From contig JAEEVF010000002.1 in NCBI GenBank assembly GCA_016290775.1, forward strand, positions 124,001 through 188,000: a stretch of DNA of 64,000 bases. Direction: 5' to 3'. Source of the DNA: Acetatifactor sp. (GTDB taxonomy: Bacteria; Bacillota; Clostridia; Lachnospirales; Lachnospiraceae). Under the pieces are notes generated by a model that made no database searches, was not told the origin of the DNA, and saw only the letters and a list, made by a program, of their open reading frames with translations. The position numbers and the translations under genes were made by a program. This document shows, in pieces, positions 51,909 to 60,725 of the stretch; within the stretch, counting starts at the first letter, position 1; each line of letters starts with the position of its first letter.

Positions 51909-52367
51909 TTACCCCCTCGTCGTTTTCTTTAGCGCAAGGCGCTCGCGGATCTTTGCCACGTTGCGCCTTGAGGAATAGGTCTCATATCCGTTTTTCATGA
52001 TTACCTTGATGGTTCCGGTGAGGCTTAGGTCAAGGCTTTTGATCTTCTTTACGTTGACCAATTCTGATTTGGAGATCCGAACGAAGCTCTCTTCGTATTT
52101 TTCTTCCAATTCATATAATTTCGCCGAGACCACGTATTTTTGTTTCTCGTCGAGGGCATATACCCGTTGCCCTTCCGCGAAAAAAGAATAAATGCCGACA
52201 AGGGGCAACAAAAGCTGGTTGCCCCTTTCATCAACGGCCCTTATGGATTCGTCAAACAGTGCGTGCAGGTCGCCCAAGGTCCGGGCCACCTCCTCATCCA
52301 TCGCGTCCTTGCAGACATGGAGTTCCAGTTCCACGTATTTGGGATCGATCTCAGATCTGATCAGCAT
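51909..52367 (-). CDS. LytTR DNA-binding regulator
   Basis: 152 residues from ATG 52367 with AGAGGTG upstream. The C-terminal LytTR domain shows GQRVYALDEKQKYVVSAKLYELEEKYEESFVRISKSELVNVKKIKSLD and NGYETYSSRRNVAKIRERL. No receiver domain is present, so it is of the free LytTR type held in check by DUF3021. It probably controls the ABC transporter genes upstream in the operon. Confidence 0.9.
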   Translation of the reverse strand: MLIRSEIDPKYVELELHVCKDAMDEEVARTLGDLHALFDESIRAVDERGNQLLLPLVGIYSFFAEGQRVYALDEKQKYVVSAKLYELEEKYEESFVRISKSELVNVKKIKSLDLSLTGTIKVIMKNGYETYSSRRNVAKIRERLALKKTTRG

Positions 52368-52436
52368 CGTGCGCACCTCTTCCCTTTCTTTATTAGCCTA
52401 AGTATAGCGAAAATGCCAGGGAAAGTAAAGGCGAGC

Positions 52437-53207
52437 TTATGCTAGATCCGCCTTCATTTTTTTGCGGAAAACCAATGTGCTAAGGACTGCCATCACGGCT
52501 GCCGACGCCGTAACAATAAGGATTGGCAGCCAAAAGCCTTCCCAGTCAAAGGTCAGGTGAAGGGCGGAGCGCACGGACTTTGTACAGTACAGGAACGGCG
52601 TGCATTTGCAGATCTTCAGCATCACGCCGCCGGTCCCTTCCGCGTCAAACCAGATCCCGCCGAGGAAGGACCCCAGGGAAATGATGATGGAGCAAAGGCC
52701 CGGCGCGGCCTTCTCATTAAAAAGCGTCCCAAAGAGTATGCCGATGAAGATGAAAAACAAGGCGGAGGGCAGAAGCGCAAGGATTCCTGCAAGGAGTCCC
52801 AAAGGATTCAGCGCATCGCCAACGATCAGGGAGATGAGCAGGGATGCGATGAAGGAAAGCACGGACTGCGCCAGAGCTACCACCAACATGGGGAGGAGAT
52901 AGCCATTCGTAAAGTCGCTGCTCTTCATGGGAGAGGCGTACATGCGGATCAAAAAGGAACTGGTGCGATCCTTGGAAACCGCCATTGCGGAAAAGAGCAT
53001 GACAAAGGTCAGCCCAAAGATCCCGATGCCGCCCGCCAGATTGTCGATGCGAAAGATCGTCATTCCGGCTTCCTTTGGTATGCTTTCGTTCACCAGCGTC
53101 ATGATCACCAGCATGACCAAGGGAAATCCGATGCAAAAAATATAACTGAGCACGTCCCTTGAGATTTCAAGGAGATTGCGTTTGCTGAATTGTAATGTTC
53201 TATTCAT
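52437..53207 (-). CDS. ABC-2 type transporter permease
   Basis: 256 residues, six membrane helices. The N-terminus (MNRTLQFSKRNLLEISRDVLSYIFCIGFPLVMLVIMT) and a large first outer loop are usual for ABC-2 permeases. It lies 17 bases after the ATPase gene. Export of a drug, peptide or lipid is likely. Confidence 0.88.
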   Translation of the reverse strand: MNRTLQFSKRNLLEISRDVLSYIFCIGFPLVMLVIMTLVNESIPKEAGMTIFRIDNLAGGIGIFGLTFVMLFSAMAVSKDRTSSFLIRMYASPMKSSDFTNGYLLPMLVVALAQSVLSFIASLLISLIVGDALNPLGLLAGILALLPSALFFIFIGILFGTLFNEKAAPGLCSIIISLGSFLGGIWFDAEGTGGVMLKICKCTPFLYCTKSVRSALHLTFDWEGFWLPILIVTASAAVMAVLSTLVFRKKMKADLA

Positions 53208-53224
53208 GTTCTTTCCTGCCTTTC

Positions 53225-53965
53225 TTAGTCCAAAGCTTTGCGCTCTGCAACGCTGACAAACACTTCTTCAAGCCCCTTCTTTCCGGTAACTTCCTCAAGC
53301 TCAGAAAGCGTTCCCGTTAATGCCAGCTGCCCGTCGATCATGATGGCGATGCGGTCCGCCAGCGCCTCGGCCTCCTCCATGTAATGGGTGGTCAGTATGA
53401 TGGTCATCTGGCTCTTTAGCCCTTCGATCTCCCGCCAGAGCTCGCGTCTTGCAAGCACGTCCAGCCCTAAGGTCGGCTCGTCGAGATAAAGGACCTTCGG
53501 CTTACCGATGATAGCCATGGCGATGGAAAGCTTCCTTTTCCAGCCGCCTGAGAGGGTCTTTGCGAGCTTTGAGCGAACCTCCTCTAAATGAAATCCCTTC
53601 AGTATTTCCTCCACGCGACTTTTCACTTCGTCTTTTCTTTCCAAACAGATCCCCGCCATGAAGCTTAGGTTTTCTTCCACCGTCAGGTTCTCCGCCACCG
53701 CCGTATCCTGCGGGGAGATGCCGATCAAAGCCTTGACCTGATCCTTCTCTTTTATGACGTCGCGTCCCAGAATCTGCGCCGTGCCCTCCGTCGGCACCGA
53801 AAGTCCCGAGAGCATGCGGATCGTTGTCGTCTTCCCTGCGCCGTTGACACCGAGAAGCGCGAGCATTTCGCCTTCATATACCGTGAGGTTTAGGTGATCC
53901 ACCGCCACCTTTTCCTTATATCTTTTCGTCAGCCCCTTCGTTTGGATCGCAATGCTTTTTTCCAT
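53225..53965 (-). CDS. ABC transporter ATP-binding protein
   Basis: 246 residues. Walker A LLGVNGAGKTTTIRML, Q-loop IGISPQDTAV, signature TLSGGWKRKLSIAMA and Walker B VLYLDEPTLGLDV, then H-loop TTHYMEEAE. The signature reads LSGGW where LSGGM or LSGGQ is usual. It is of the drug/antibiotic exporter group (DrrA-like) and partners the permease at 52437. Confidence 0.93.
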   Translation of the reverse strand: MEKSIAIQTKGLTKRYKEKVAVDHLNLTVYEGEMLALLGVNGAGKTTTIRMLSGLSVPTEGTAQILGRDVIKEKDQVKALIGISPQDTAVAENLTVEENLSFMAGICLERKDEVKSRVEEILKGFHLEEVRSKLAKTLSGGWKRKLSIAMAIIGKPKVLYLDEPTLGLDVLARRELWREIEGLKSQMTIILTTHYMEEAEALADRIAIMIDGQLALTGTLSELEEVTGKKGLEEVFVSVAERKALD

Positions 53966-54129
53966 GTTCTCATTCTCCTTATGATCTGGTGAAACACTTG
54001 TTGCTCGGGATGCAAGGCCTTCCGTGCCCCCGTGACTTTACCATAGAACAGTTCCGAACGAAAAGAAATAGATTTGACGTAAGCGGTAGGATTTGGAAAA
54101 TGAATGGTAAAACTTTTGCAAAATAAACG

Positions 54130-54172
54130 TTGACGTCTAGCTGTTTATGGTGTATATATAACATATAAACAG
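54130..54172 (+). promoter_or_regulatory. GntR operon promoter with palindromic operator
   Basis: TTGACG (54130-54135), 17 bases, TATATA (54153-54158). CTGTTTAT (54141-54148) and ATAAACAG (54165-54172) are inverted arms enclosing the -10, as expected for autorepression by the YtrA-type regulator that follows. Confidence 0.8.
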
Positions 54173-54184
54173 TTAAGAGGAGCC

Positions 54185-54565
54185 ATGAATATGATACTAT
54201 TACAGAATTCAGGAATTCCAATTTATCAACAGATCGCCGACTCTTTCCGTGAGGACATTTTATCCGGGAAACTAAAGCAGGGCGAGTATTTGCCGTCCAT
54301 CCGTAGTTTGGCGAAGGAATTAAAGATCAGTGTCATCACGACCATGAAGGCTTACGAGATCCTGCAGGAAGAGGGCCTGGCGACGGGTGTTCAGGGGAAA
54401 GGCTTTTACGTCAACGCGCAGGATACGGAAATGCTGCGCGAACAGCACCTTAGAAAGGTGGAAGAGAGCCTGGGTGAAGCAATTCATGCAGCAAAGATCG
54501 CGAAGCTGAGCGGCGAGGAACTTCAGGAGATGCTTCGGATGCTTTTGAGCGTGGATGAATCTTAG
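54185..54565 (+). CDS. GntR-family regulator, YtrA type
   Basis: 126 residues. PIYQQIADSFREDILSGKLKQGEYLPSIRSLAKELKISVITTMKAYEILQEEGLATGVQGKGFYV is the winged helix. Only a short 45-residue C-terminal helix pair follows, typical of YtrA proteins, which repress ABC operons induced by cell-wall-active compounds. It leads the ABC genes at 54602-56883. Confidence 0.92.
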   Translation: MNMILLQNSGIPIYQQIADSFREDILSGKLKQGEYLPSIRSLAKELKISVITTMKAYEILQEEGLATGVQGKGFYVNAQDTEMLREQHLRKVEESLGEAIHAAKIAKLSGEELQEMLRMLLSVDES

Positions 54566-54601
54566 GAACTTGCACTTTACTAGTTGATGGAGGGATATGT
54601 C

Positions 54602-55504
54602 ATGCAGGAATTTGAATCAGTTTTAGGGATCAAGGATCTGACGAAGAAATTTAAGGATTTTGAATTAAACATAGGGGAATTGGAAATCCCGAAAGGATTT
54701 GCCACGGCGCTCATCGGCGAAAACGGCGCGGGCAAGACGACGCTCCTAAACTGTCTGGCCGGAACGAGGCTGGATTATAAAGGAGAGATCAAATACTTCG
54801 GGAAGTATGTCAATGACGAGCGCGAGAACCCTGAGAATCATGTTCGCGAGAGCATTGGTTTTACGGCGCCCAAGGGCTTTTTCCTACAGCATTGGACCGT
54901 GCGTCAGGTAGGGGATATCTGTGAGCTGTTGTTCGCAAAGTTTTCCAAGGAGCGTTTCGAGCAGCTGTGCGGGGAGATGGGGATCCTGGAAGGAAACGGT
55001 TGGAAGAAAAAGGTCTCTGAGCTTTCCGACGGTAATCGCATGAAGCTGATGCTGGCGACTGCGTTTGCGAGAGAAACAAAGCTTCTTCTCATGGATGAGC
55101 CAACGTCTCCGTTGGATCCGTTGATGCGTGACAAGCTTTGCAACATGATCCGGGAGTATCTGGAAAAGGGACAGGGAGAGAGCAGCGCATTGTTTTCGAC
55201 GCATAACATTTCTGACATGGAAAATGTGACGGATTATTGCGTGTTCCTGGACCGTGGAAAGGTTGTAGAAAAAGGCTTTGTGGAGGACCTGAAGGAAAAG
55301 TATGTCCTGATCAAGGGAGAGAAGGAAGATCTTGACGGCATTCGAAGTGCCATGTTTGACGTGACGGAGAACAGATATGGATTCGAGGGAATATGCCTTG
55401 CAGAGAACCTGGATCAGCTGGCAGGCGTTCGCCTAAGCAAGGAAACACCGTCATTGTTCCAGATCAGCGTGGCAATTCTTAGGCAGAATGCAAGCGTGCG
55501 GTAG
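54602..55504 (+). CDS. ABC transporter ATP-binding protein (YtrB-like)
   Basis: 300 residues from ATG 54602, 7 bases after GGAGGG. Walker A LIGENGAGKTTLLNCL, signature ELSDGNRMKLMLA (LSDGN for LSGGQ) and Walker B LLLMDEPTSPLDP are followed by the H-loop FSTHNISD. A 75-residue C-terminal extension follows. LSDGN-type signatures are common in the YtrB group. It serves the two membrane proteins downstream. Confidence 0.9.
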   Translation: MQEFESVLGIKDLTKKFKDFELNIGELEIPKGFATALIGENGAGKTTLLNCLAGTRLDYKGEIKYFGKYVNDERENPENHVRESIGFTAPKGFFLQHWTVRQVGDICELLFAKFSKERFEQLCGEMGILEGNGWKKKVSELSDGNRMKLMLATAFARETKLLLMDEPTSPLDPLMRDKLCNMIREYLEKGQGESSALFSTHNISDMENVTDYCVFLDRGKVVEKGFVEDLKEKYVLIKGEKEDLDGIRSAMFDVTENRYGFEGICLAENLDQLAGVRLSKETPSLFQISVAILRQNASVR

Positions 55505-55514
55505 GAGAAAGCTT

Positions 55515-56189
55515 ATGTGGAGAGAGTTTTGGACCTATGCTTCTAATAGATTTAAAATATTCTTTTGGGTGATGCCTTTGCTTTGTCTGCTCACGGAGAT
55601 TCTGTTTTGGAGTTTCGTATATTCGAGAGAGAATCCAGAGCTGTTGGCAGTTGAAGTGTTTTGGCTGATGATGATTTATGCGGTGTGGCTGTATTTGTAT
55701 GTGATCGTCTGTTTTCCGATCACGGACTTTATTTTGGGCGGGCCGCGGGGCATGGATCTTATGCGAGTGTCCGGTCGAGGAAAACAATCATTACGCAACT
55801 TTGTGACGGCAGATCTGATCTTAAGCATTGTCCTTCCGATCCTGTTGTTCGGAAGTAATCTTGCCGTCGACGCTCTCATTGCTCGGGGAAGAGGGGTCAA
55901 GAGCATCATGGAAGGTCGAGGCTTGACGATGCTGGCAGGGGAGGTCATCGCAACATACCTGGTGATGATGGTCTGCATGAATTTTAGACACTTCATTAAG
56001 GTCATGGTAATTGCTGCATCGCTTCCCGTCATTGGATTGGGTTTTCTGATCTGGCTTACGGATTCCGTATGGAAAGAACCATGGATCATGATCGCCATGG
56101 CCATAGGAGGGATTGACGGAGTGATCTTACTTATCTGGCAGATAAGGCGTATGTGGAAGGAAGGATTTCGGGATGGAAAAAATCGGTAA
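55515..56189 (+). CDS. ABC operon membrane protein 1
   Basis: 224 residues from ATG 55515, preceded by AGGAG, 10 bases after the ATPase gene. It has six hydrophobic segments and a cytoplasmic MDLMRVSGRGKQSLRNF loop. It overlaps the next start by 17 bases. The probable role is the permease half of the YtrB-like transporter. Confidence 0.75.
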   Translation: MWREFWTYASNRFKIFFWVMPLLCLLTEILFWSFVYSRENPELLAVEVFWLMMIYAVWLYLYVIVCFPITDFILGGPRGMDLMRVSGRGKQSLRNFVTADLILSIVLPILLFGSNLAVDALIARGRGVKSIMEGRGLTMLAGEVIATYLVMMVCMNFRHFIKVMVIAASLPVIGLGFLIWLTDSVWKEPWIMIAMAIGGIDGVILLIWQIRRMWKEGFRDGKNR

Positions 56190-56883
56190 ATTGGTAAAAG
56201 ATTTTAGATTAGCATTGCGGCTATGCAAATATAGTAAAAGCTTTAAGGCGGACTTTATTGCTTATGCCATATTTGAACTGATTTTCTTGATCTGTATAAC
56301 GTCGGATGCATTGCATCGGGGAAATGGGGAGCTTCTTTTCTTGGGGCTTTTCTTTGGCATGATGGCACCTTTGGGAGCGGTTGCAGATTTCCACTCCGTA
56401 CTGTTTTCCGATTTTTTGATCTCGAGCCAGCTCTCAAAGAAACTGCAGATTGCATTTCCACATCTTCTCTCAGTCGTGGGAGTGTTTCTGGGCTTTACTT
56501 TGGCTGCTTTGATCGAATTGATCCTTGGCAAGGGAGAAAGGGGAGACGTGATTGCATTTTTAGCAGTAGGTATGGGATTCTATATGCTCTTTATGGTTAC
56601 TGCAAGAAAAGAATATTGCGTGATGATCTTGCTAGTCGCTCTTTTTGTCACGTCATTCTTTTCAGGCGCTATTGCATATTTTGCCGAGGGCAAGTTATAT
56701 ACTGAGCTAACGCAGATGACAAGGGATTATCTGGCGTATTTCCAAGACAAACAACTGGAAGCCACAGTATATGGTTATGGGATTTTACTCTTGTTTAGCA
56801 TACTGAGTTGGTGTCTGCTTCGGCTTTTGTGGAAATATGAGGGCTCAGGGTTTTATCGGAGTATGCGTGAAAAAGTGATCTGA
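56173..56883 (+). CDS. ABC operon membrane protein 2
   Basis: 236 residues, six membrane segments, starting inside the end of the preceding gene. The N-terminus (MEKIGKLVKDFRLALRLCKYSKSFKADFIAY) is basic and amphipathic. It probably forms the second permease subunit. The operon ends at the terminator at 56903. Confidence 0.75.
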   Translation: MEKIGKLVKDFRLALRLCKYSKSFKADFIAYAIFELIFLICITSDALHRGNGELLFLGLFFGMMAPLGAVADFHSVLFSDFLISSQLSKKLQIAFPHLLSVVGVFLGFTLAALIELILGKGERGDVIAFLAVGMGFYMLFMVTARKEYCVMILLVALFVTSFFSGAIAYFAEGKLYTELTQMTRDYLAYFQDKQLEATVYGYGILLLFSILSWCLLRLLWKYEGSGFYRSMREKVI

Positions 56884-56902
56884 CAGGGCTTTATGATTGA
56901 TT

Positions 56903-56950
56903 CTGCCACAGTAGTTGTGTTATGCTGTGGCAGTTTTTTTGCTTGACAAT
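56903..56950 (+). terminator. Terminator of the GntR-ABC operon
   Basis: CTGCCACAG (56903-56911) pairs with CTGTGGCAG (56935-56943), then a run of T. Confidence 0.82.
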
Positions 56951-56975
56951 ATCATGATTACGATATAATATCGTA
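56943..56975 (+). promoter_or_regulatory. XRE gene promoter with operator over the -10
   Basis: In the region after the ABC terminator, CTTGACAATATC supplies TTGACA as -35 and TATAAT lies about 15 bases on (56964-56969). TACGATAT-A-ATATCGTA (56959-56975) is a perfect palindrome covering the -10, probably the operator of the XRE protein. Confidence 0.65.
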
Positions 56976-57013
56976 TTAACGAATAAAACAGTGTGAAATG
57001 ACGGGGACGCAGA

Positions 57014-57349
57014 ATGATAATCAGCGAGCGGATATTTAAGATCATGAATGAGCGAGGAATGTCACAGATAGAGTTCTCGCGCAAAACAGGCATATCTCAG
57101 AGCACGATCAGTGACTGGAAAAGGAAAAAGACTAATCCTGCCGCTGACAAGATCATGATCATCTGTGACGTGCTTAACGTAACGCCTTATGAAATCCTGC
57201 AAGGAACTGATAAGGAAAGGGTTAAGCTGGATTACCGGATTTGTACGGCCGGAACGGAGAACTATGATATCCTTCAGGAAATTGAAGACCTGGATGAAAG
57301 ACAAAAGGAACGTTTGAAAGGATATATATCAGCAATAAAGGAATTATAA
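57014..57349 (+). CDS. XRE-family repressor
   Basis: 111 residues. IISERIFKIMNERGMSQIEFSRKTGISQSTISDWKRKKTNPAADKIMIICDVLNVTPYEILQG is the helix-turn-helix. The C-terminal part ends DLDERQKERLKGYISAI, a dimerisation helix. The ribosome site is weak (GGGGA). The palindrome over its promoter suggests autorepression. The next gene is a phage-type antirepressor-like protein. Confidence 0.88.
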   Translation: MIISERIFKIMNERGMSQIEFSRKTGISQSTISDWKRKKTNPAADKIMIICDVLNVTPYEILQGTDKERVKLDYRICTAGTENYDILQEIEDLDERQKERLKGYISAIKEL

Positions 57350-57352
57350 AAC

Positions 57353-57376
57353 TGGCATGACGATTTCGTCATGCCA
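57353..57376. promoter_or_regulatory. Perfect 11-bp palindrome between XRE and Bro-N genes
   Basis: TGGCATGACGA and TCGTCATGCCA form a 24-base inverted repeat 3 bases after the XRE stop, followed by TATAATTCG, not a T run. It is either a terminator-like barrier or an operator for the gene at 57458. Confidence 0.6.
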
Positions 57377-57457
57377 TATAATTCGCCCGAAATATCGTAA
57401 ATACGAATACGGGACGCATAAACGACTAAAACTATTACATAAACAGGAGGAAAGTCT

Positions 57458-58324
57458 ATGGAAAACAGCAAAGTACAGTTATTTGAAGAACAGCCAATCA
57501 GGACGGCGTGGGTTGAGGAAGAAGAGGAATGGTATTTTTCGGTTGTGGATGTTGTGCGAGTATTAACGGAACAACCTAATGTGGATGGAGCCAGGAATTA
57601 TTGGAAAGTGTTGAAAAACAGGTTAAAGGAAGAGGGAAATGAACTGGTTACAAATTGTAACCAATTGAAAATGAAAGCACAAGATGGAAAAAAGAGACTG
57701 ACTGACGTCGCAACCGCAGAACAGCTTCTGCGCATTATTCAGTCAATCCCATCCCCAAAAGCTGAACCGTTCAAATTATGGCTTGCGCAAGTTGGGCGCG
57801 AACGAATGGAGGAAGTGATCGACCCGGAACTCACCATAGAACGAGCGCTCGAGACATATGCTAAGAAGGGATATTCAAGAGAATGGATCAATCAACGACT
57901 TCAGGCGATTCAGGTAAGAAAAGAGCTTACCGATGAGTGGGATAAGCGCGGAGTCAAAAAAGGTGTCGAGTACGCCATCCTGACAGATGAGATAACAAAG
58001 GCGTGGTCAGGGATGACTACAAGACAGTATAAAAATCTTAAGGGTCTAAAGAAAGAGAACCTTCGGGATAATATGTCAACACTGGAACTGGTTCTCAATA
58101 TGCTTGCGGAAGCGACAACCACGGAGATTTCAAAGGAGAAGAAACCGGGGACATTCGAGGAAAACCGCATAGTGGCAAATGAGGGCGGAGCAGCTGCCGG
58201 GGAAGCGAGGATTGCAGTTGAAAAGCGGACTGGAAAGCCAGTGATCACAAGCAAAAATGCCGTACAAATGAATCATCTTGTTACCAATCTGATAGAGGAT
58301 ATAAATGATGAAGTGATATCCTAG
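57458..58324 (+). CDS. Bro-N / DinD-like antirepressor-type protein
   Basis: 288 residues. WYFSVVDVVRVLTEQPNVDGARNYWKVLKNRL opens the Bro-N domain, which ends near FKLWLAQVGRERMEEVIDPELTI. The C-terminal part (YAILTDEITKAWSGMTTRQYKNLKGLKKENLRDNMSTLELVLNMLAEATTTEIS) is that of DinD/Bro-type proteins induced on DNA damage. AGGAGG precedes the ATG. With the XRE gene it forms a small phage-derived regulatory pair; no other phage genes are nearby. Confidence 0.87.
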   Translation: MENSKVQLFEEQPIRTAWVEEEEEWYFSVVDVVRVLTEQPNVDGARNYWKVLKNRLKEEGNELVTNCNQLKMKAQDGKKRLTDVATAEQLLRIIQSIPSPKAEPFKLWLAQVGRERMEEVIDPELTIERALETYAKKGYSREWINQRLQAIQVRKELTDEWDKRGVKKGVEYAILTDEITKAWSGMTTRQYKNLKGLKKENLRDNMSTLELVLNMLAEATTTEISKEKKPGTFEENRIVANEGGAAAGEARIAVEKRTGKPVITSKNAVQMNHLVTNLIEDINDEVIS

Positions 58325-58336
58325 AATAATTCTCGG

Positions 58337-58365
58337 TTGAACGTCGCTTCGCCGCGTGGTAAAAT
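58337..58365 (+). promoter_or_regulatory. Promoter of the LuxR-type gene
   Basis: TTGAAC (58337-58342), 17 bases, TAAAAT (58360-58365). Confidence 0.6.
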
Positions 58366-58423
58366 TATCATGTAAGTACGGAACCTTTAGGGAAACTCGT
58401 AAGAAGCGACGGAGACAGCCCGG

Positions 58424-59821
58424 ATGAAAACCCTTGCATTTCCAAAATTTCATGAAAGCATTCGCATTTCGGACGTGCGACCGTCCCGATATGTTTATTA
58501 TATGGCATATGTGCTCGAACTGATCTTTTACTCCGTGCGAGGGAATTTCCTCCCGATCGGGGTAAAGGTTTTGGGGCTTAGCGGAGCAACGATCGTTAAG
58601 GTGGGGCACATGGTGGCCTCCTTGGTGGTCATGCTTTTATGGACAAAGAAATTTAAACCATTGCTCAGGACATCCGTCATAGTGATGCTCGTGGGCTTTG
58701 TTCCGTTTCTTTTTTTGCCGGTGGGGATTCCGCGATTTGTCTTTGGCCTGATCGGCAACATGGGACTTGGCGGAGTCGTTACCGGCGCGAGGTGTGGGTA
58801 TGCTTACGCCTCAAATAATGCGGAGAGATTGTTCGGCATCATGCTGATGTTCTTTTCCGTTACGATCGTGAGGACCCTTGATTTCTTGAAGGCGGACGGC
58901 ATTTTCGTCATGTATGTCTTGCCGCTGACTCTGCTTTTGATGCTTTGTTTCTGCATTCTTAAATTCAAGGAAGAGGATCTTGAAGTCAAGGAAGAGAGCA
59001 CCAAAGAAGATGCAAAGGGACTTTACTGGGCCCTTGCGTATTTCATTGTATATTTTGCCGTTGACGGGTACATTGCAGGGCTTGTTAGCAAATCTCGTCA
59101 GGAATATGTGTTCGTCATCGCCGGCAGCGTGCTTGTGGGCGTTCTTTTGCTTGCCGTTTTTTGCGGACTGCGGATTTCCACTTGGCATCTGTGGAACTTC
59201 TTCTTTGTCTGCTCCATCGGCATGGGACTGTTTGCTGTGCTTGCACCCAAGATCGGCACGACCATCCCGCAGGACCTGTTTAGCGGTTTGAGCTATATGG
59301 GCTGGCCCCTTTGCATTTACACCCTTGCCTGCGCGCAGCGGAAATTTGCAAGCTATAGGCTGCTCAAGCAATGCACGCTGATCTACGTGCTCCTGACCCC
59401 GATCACGACGCTCTCCAGCGACTGGGTGTATGATTTTTATCCTGAAGCGATGCCCATTGCCACATTGGTGTTTACTTTGACTGCAACGATCCTTTTATTG
59501 ATGTTTTCGCCCATGAGCTACCAGCATCTGTTTTCGGCCCTTTGGATCAAGAGTCTTTATAAGCCGGACATGGAGCTCCTGCAGGAAAAGGTGGAAAATG
59601 CGGACCGTTTTGGAAAGTATGAGCTGACGCCGCGCCAGAAGGAGGTTGCAACCCTGCTTTTGGCAGCGAAGACAAGAAGACAGATCGCAGGCGAGCTGGG
59701 CCTTTCGGAATCGACCGTGAAAATGCATGTTTCGGAACTCTATAAACGATTGGATATCAACAGTCGAGCGGAACTGTTCAAAAAATTTGGCGTGAGCGAG
59801 GAGTACGAAAAAACCTCGTAA
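58424..59821 (+). CDS. Membrane-bound LuxR-family regulator
   Basis: 465 residues. Residues 20-390 form about 12 membrane helices of transporter (MFS-like) look; the last 65 residues are a LuxR helix-turn-helix: YELTPRQKEVATLLLAAKTRRQIAGELGLSESTVKMHVSELYKRLDINSRAELFKKF. The regulator would bind DNA while held in the membrane. GGAGA is the ribosome site. A set of lipoproteins follows on the same strand; they are candidate targets. Confidence 0.9.
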   Translation: MKTLAFPKFHESIRISDVRPSRYVYYMAYVLELIFYSVRGNFLPIGVKVLGLSGATIVKVGHMVASLVVMLLWTKKFKPLLRTSVIVMLVGFVPFLFLPVGIPRFVFGLIGNMGLGGVVTGARCGYAYASNNAERLFGIMLMFFSVTIVRTLDFLKADGIFVMYVLPLTLLLMLCFCILKFKEEDLEVKEESTKEDAKGLYWALAYFIVYFAVDGYIAGLVSKSRQEYVFVIAGSVLVGVLLLAVFCGLRISTWHLWNFFFVCSIGMGLFAVLAPKIGTTIPQDLFSGLSYMGWPLCIYTLACAQRKFASYRLLKQCTLIYVLLTPITTLSSDWVYDFYPEAMPIATLVFTLTATILLLMFSPMSYQHLFSALWIKSLYKPDMELLQEKVENADRFGKYELTPRQKEVATLLLAAKTRRQIAGELGLSESTVKMHVSELYKRLDINSRAELFKKFGVSEEYEKTS

Positions 59822-59864
59822 AATCGGCAAAAATCGCCACCCTACCCAAACGTCCATATTGCTT

Positions 59865-59885
59865 TTGTACGGCTTTGCCGTACAA
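59865..59885 (+). terminator. Short palindrome after the LuxR-type gene
   Basis: TTGTACGGC-TTT-GCCGTACAA, a perfect 9-bp stem, followed by TTTAG. It could be a weak terminator or an operator for the lipoprotein gene. Confidence 0.5.
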
Positions 59886-59944
59886 TTTAGGGTGAGAGAC
59901 GCATGGAAACCATGCATGTCCATGACAGAAAGGAAGGCAAAAAT

Positions 59945-60658
59945 ATGAAAAAAATATTTGCATTGTTGATCGCGACGACCCTGTTACTTTCTTTGGTTGC
60001 CTGTGGCAAAACTCCTGCTTCTGAGGGAAACAGCCAGGCTTCCGGGAAAACGAACGAGAGCACTGGCAACGGCACTTCCGGAAGCGACAGTTCCGTTGAG
60101 AACTCCTCTGGCGGAAATGCTACCGGCGTTACCACAAAGGACAGCATGCTCCCGGGCAAGCTTTACTTTATTGAACTCGATGACAGAAATTGGTCCGTTC
60201 TGCGCGGCGTGAAGATTTGCGGAAACGTTTGCGGCAGCACGGAGTTTAATTTTTCCAGGGAAAAAGGCACCGACGGCATCCGCTGCATCTTCCAGAAGAA
60301 TGAGTGGGTGGAATTCTATCCTGACACGGACGCAACGTACGGCATCAAGGTTTGGATCCTTGAGCACCGTGAGGATCAGAGATCCTACGAGACGACGCAG
60401 TTCTCCGATCTAATGCCCGGGTTCGTGCAGTACTGCGACCTGCGCTACCCCGAAGATGAGGAGTATCCTGATGAATGGCAATGGGGAGCCTTTTACTTAA
60501 GTAATGACGATTATAAGCCCGGTTACTATGATTTTGTCTTTGTCTACGAAGGCAAGGCCATCGCAAAAATGATCACCTATTTCTATACCGACGGAGAGAT
60601 CCAGAATAAGAGCGACGCAGACTTAGAGAAGCTCATGAGCGGACTTTCTGCAGATTAA
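59945..60658 (+). CDS. Lipoprotein, unknown (1)
   Basis: 237 residues from ATG 59945, with AAGGAAGG upstream. Signal peptide MKKIFALLIATTLLLSLVAC, lipidated Cys at 20. A Ser/Thr/Gly/Asn linker (21-65) precedes a globular domain of 170 residues with many Tyr, Asp and Glu. No family recognised. The same signal and linker style recurs in the other lipoproteins of this run. Confidence 0.75.
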   Translation: MKKIFALLIATTLLLSLVACGKTPASEGNSQASGKTNESTGNGTSGSDSSVENSSGGNATGVTTKDSMLPGKLYFIELDDRNWSVLRGVKICGNVCGSTEFNFSREKGTDGIRCIFQKNEWVEFYPDTDATYGIKVWILEHREDQRSYETTQFSDLMPGFVQYCDLRYPEDEEYPDEWQWGAFYLSNDDYKPGYYDFVFVYEGKAIAKMITYFYTDGEIQNKSDADLEKLMSGLSAD

Positions 60659-60674
60659 CACTGTTTGATAAAAC

Positions 60675-60701
60675 GGGGAGACGACGCTTCGTTGTCTCCC
60701 C
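60675..60701 (+). terminator. Hairpin between the lipoprotein genes
   Basis: GGGGAGAC-GACG-CTT-CGTT-GTCTCCCC, 17 bases after the stop. The T run is poor, so part of transcription may read on into the next gene. Confidence 0.6.
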
Positions 60702-60725
60702 ATGCCCATTTAAAGGAGAACTCAA

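Noticed and set aside
53979..54221. Minus-strand 80-residue protein between the two ABC operons
   Set aside because: It overlaps the GntR promoter, operator and start, has no ribosome site and no coding-like composition.
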